Shown here in pieces: positions 12,822-14,247 of a DNA stretch of 14,247 bases (position 1 is the first letter of the stretch; each line of letters opens with the position of its first letter). Origin of the DNA: an uncultured Traorella sp. (GTDB lineage: Bacteria > Bacillota_I > Bacilli_A > Erysipelotrichales > Erysipelotrichaceae); contig CAMEIZ010000027.1 in NCBI GenBank assembly GCA_945919165.1, positions 1 to 14,247 on the forward strand. The letters are read 5' to 3'. The notes under the pieces were generated by a model. It ran no database searches and had not been told where the DNA came from. It worked only from the letters and a program-made list of their open reading frames with translations. A program made the translations under genes and the position numbers.

Positions 12822-14114
12822 TTATTCTTTTTCTTTGTGCAGCTTTTCCACCAGAATTGTTTCACTGCCCTTTTGGAAAAGCACTGTTTTTCTAAAATTA
12901 CCTGGTGTCATATTCTTAAGTTTCATAAAATTGCGATTAAATGTTTTAACTGTATTATAGCCAACCTGAACACCGATATCAGTAATCGCGTCATCACTGT
13001 TTAATAGCATTTCACAGGCTTTATTTATACGTAAAAAATTCAGCATATCTTCAAAATTCTTTTCAACCTGAAATAAAAGAATACGATTCAGTTCTACTAC
13101 ACTAATGTTAAATTTATTGGCAACATCGCCAATCTTCAAATCTTCCATATAATTTTCATACATGAAAGTTATAATTTCATAACTGATACTCTTTTCTTTT
13201 TCTCCAAAAATTTCGTGTGTATTACGATAAATATTCTGATAAACCTTTGGCGTTGTACCAACACGTTCATTAAAAACCTTGGAAATATGAGAGGCATCAC
13301 TGAAACCGGTTAATTCGGCAATTTCACTTAGCGTCAAATCGGTATAAGTCAAAAGATCAATAGCTTTTACAATACGCATTTCATTAAGCAGATCTCCAAA
13401 TGAATAACCGGTTACATCCATGATATATTTACTGATGGCCGATTCACTCATAAAGAATACACTGCTGATTTTAGTCAGTGTCTGTTTTTCATTTAAATGG
13501 GAATACATGTATTTGAATATAGAACTGCGCTGATCAAGTTCAATGCTATTGCCATCATTTTGTACACATTTTTTCTTGGTAATAAAACGCTTAAAATGAA
13601 TCAGCAGTTCACAAAGTTTATTTGTGACATAGATTTTGCTGAGTTCTTTTTCTTCTAAAACATCATGAATCGATTCTACACCTGTTTCATTTTTGATTTC
13701 ATTGAAGATACCTAAAATAATCTTTGCTTCTTCCTTTGTACAATAGATAACAGGTGAGTTGCCTATTGGTGTTAAGACATTCAGCAGTTCATTACTTGTA
13801 TTATATGTAGATTTCATGGACTGAGAAACAAAGTCGGAATTATAAACACATTTAATAAACTGTAAAGGTTCATCCACAACATCAATCACTGTGGTTTCCC
13901 ATGGCAGGATGGCAATAAAAGTATCAGGTACAATGACATAGTCAATTCCATCAATCTTGATATTTCCTTTTCCTTTTTGAAAATACAAAAAACGCGAAGT
14001 CTGGTGAAGCAGAGGACGTGTCGGTCTGTCAACAAATTCAATGTCAAAACTACAAAGCTTACGTTTGTCATAGCTTGAACAGAACTGGTCCTGAATAGTA
14101 GCATAATTGTTCAT
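12822..14114 (-). CDS. AraC-family regulator with two tandem AraC-type DNA-binding domains
   Basis: 430 residues, against about 280-300 for a usual AraC protein. Residues 20-95 look like a cupin sensor (PLLHQTSRFLYFQKGKG, then FIAILPWETT). A first AraC helix-turn-helix pair spans about 195-295 (LTLSEIAELTGFSDASHISKVFNERVGTTPKVYQ), and a second similar one spans 310-410 (AITDIGVQVGYNTVKTFNRNFMKLKNMTPGNFRK). The first helices of each, MSESAISKYIMDVTGYSF and NISVVELNRILLFQVEKNF, are also paired. It probably reads a small molecule and activates a nearby or distant operon; the target is not evident. An AAGGA box lies 8 bases before the ATG. The gene has its own promoter. Confidence 0.88.
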   Translation of the reverse strand: MNNYATIQDQFCSSYDKRKLCSFDIEFVDRPTRPLLHQTSRFLYFQKGKGNIKIDGIDYVIVPDTFIAILPWETTVIDVVDEPLQFIKCVYNSDFVSQSMKSTYNTSNELLNVLTPIGNSPVIYCTKEEAKIILGIFNEIKNETGVESIHDVLEEKELSKIYVTNKLCELLIHFKRFITKKKCVQNDGNSIELDQRSSIFKYMYSHLNEKQTLTKISSVFFMSESAISKYIMDVTGYSFGDLLNEMRIVKAIDLLTYTDLTLSEIAELTGFSDASHISKVFNERVGTTPKVYQNIYRNTHEIFGEKEKSISYEIITFMYENYMEDLKIGDVANKFNISVVELNRILLFQVEKNFEDMLNFLRINKACEMLLNSDDAITDIGVQVGYNTVKTFNRNFMKLKNMTPGNFRKTVLFQKGSETILVEKLHKEKE

Positions 14115-14140
14115 ATTGATAGTCCTTTTTTCTAGTCATT

Positions 14141-14169
14141 ATTATAACACTTATAAAAACGCACTGCAA
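14141..14169 (-). promoter_or_regulatory. Promoter of the tandem AraC regulator
   Basis: Minus strand TG-T-TATAAT (extended -10, hexamer 14141-14146) with TTGCAG (14164-14169) 17 bases upstream. The leader to the ATG is about 20 bases and holds the AAGGA box. Confidence 0.7.
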
Positions 14170-14199
14170 ATCAAGAATTATCACAGTTATACATATATG

Positions 14200-14228
14200 A
14201 AAAAAACCTGATTCTTTTAATCAGGTTT
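14200..14228 (-). terminator. Terminator of an off-window minus-strand gene
   Basis: AAACCTGATT and AATCAGGTTT form a perfect 10-bp stem. On the minus strand it is followed by a run of seven T, so it ends a transcript entering from the right edge and isolates the AraC gene. Confidence 0.75.
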
Positions 14229-14247
14229 AAAATCTTACATCTTTTCA

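Overview
The window looks like chromosome of a low-G+C Gram-positive bacterium (Bacillota). The DNA is strongly A+T rich, ribosome-binding sites are AGGAGG-like, promoters are sigma-A type (TTGACA-17-TATAAT), stem-loop/T-run terminators sit between convergent genes, and a T-box leader is present. The gene mix (class I ribonucleotide reductase, YoaP-type acetyltransferase, barnase/barstar pair, Qnr-like pentapeptide protein) would fit a gut Erysipelotrichia-type Firmicute, but that placement is inference.

Accessory left part (1-3500). An Abi_2/AbiF-family HEPN protein runs off the left edge on the minus strand. It is preceded by a near-perfect promoter and a short, GC-rich, highly structured RNA that ends in a U-run just before the abi ribosome-binding site. 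This looks like an RNA-guarded HEPN ribonuclease (abortive infection / RNA toxin-antitoxin) and is the most interesting item here. Upstream lies a small ribbon-helix-helix protein with a palindromic operator inside its own promoter. Next to it is an IS110-family insertion sequence whose transposase is frameshifted; its 5' non-coding end is the expected site of a bridge RNA. A gene-poor stretch follows, holding a 40-residue membrane peptide with a good ribosome-binding site and a terminator.

Central part (3500-9030). A PPP-family metallophosphatase (+) converges on a complete nrdA-nrdB class I ribonucleotide reductase operon (-). Divergent from nrdA is a two-gene operon: a barnase-type ribonuclease made as a predicted lipoprotein with every key catalytic residue conserved, and its barstar inhibitor, overlapping by 11 bp. 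An inverted repeat covers the probable -10 of this operon.

Right part (9030-14247). A GNAT acetyltransferase with a YoaP-type C-terminal domain (-) is divergent from an MFS transporter (+). The transporter converges on an unbroken, Qnr/MfpA-like pentapeptide-repeat protein (-), whose promoter geometry predicts a leaderless mRNA. Upstream of that is a metallo-beta-lactamase-fold protein with a degenerate metal site, controlled by a T-box leader with its own promoter and terminator. The last gene is a long AraC-family regulator with two tandem AraC DNA-binding domains. A terminator for an off-window minus-strand gene lies at the right edge.
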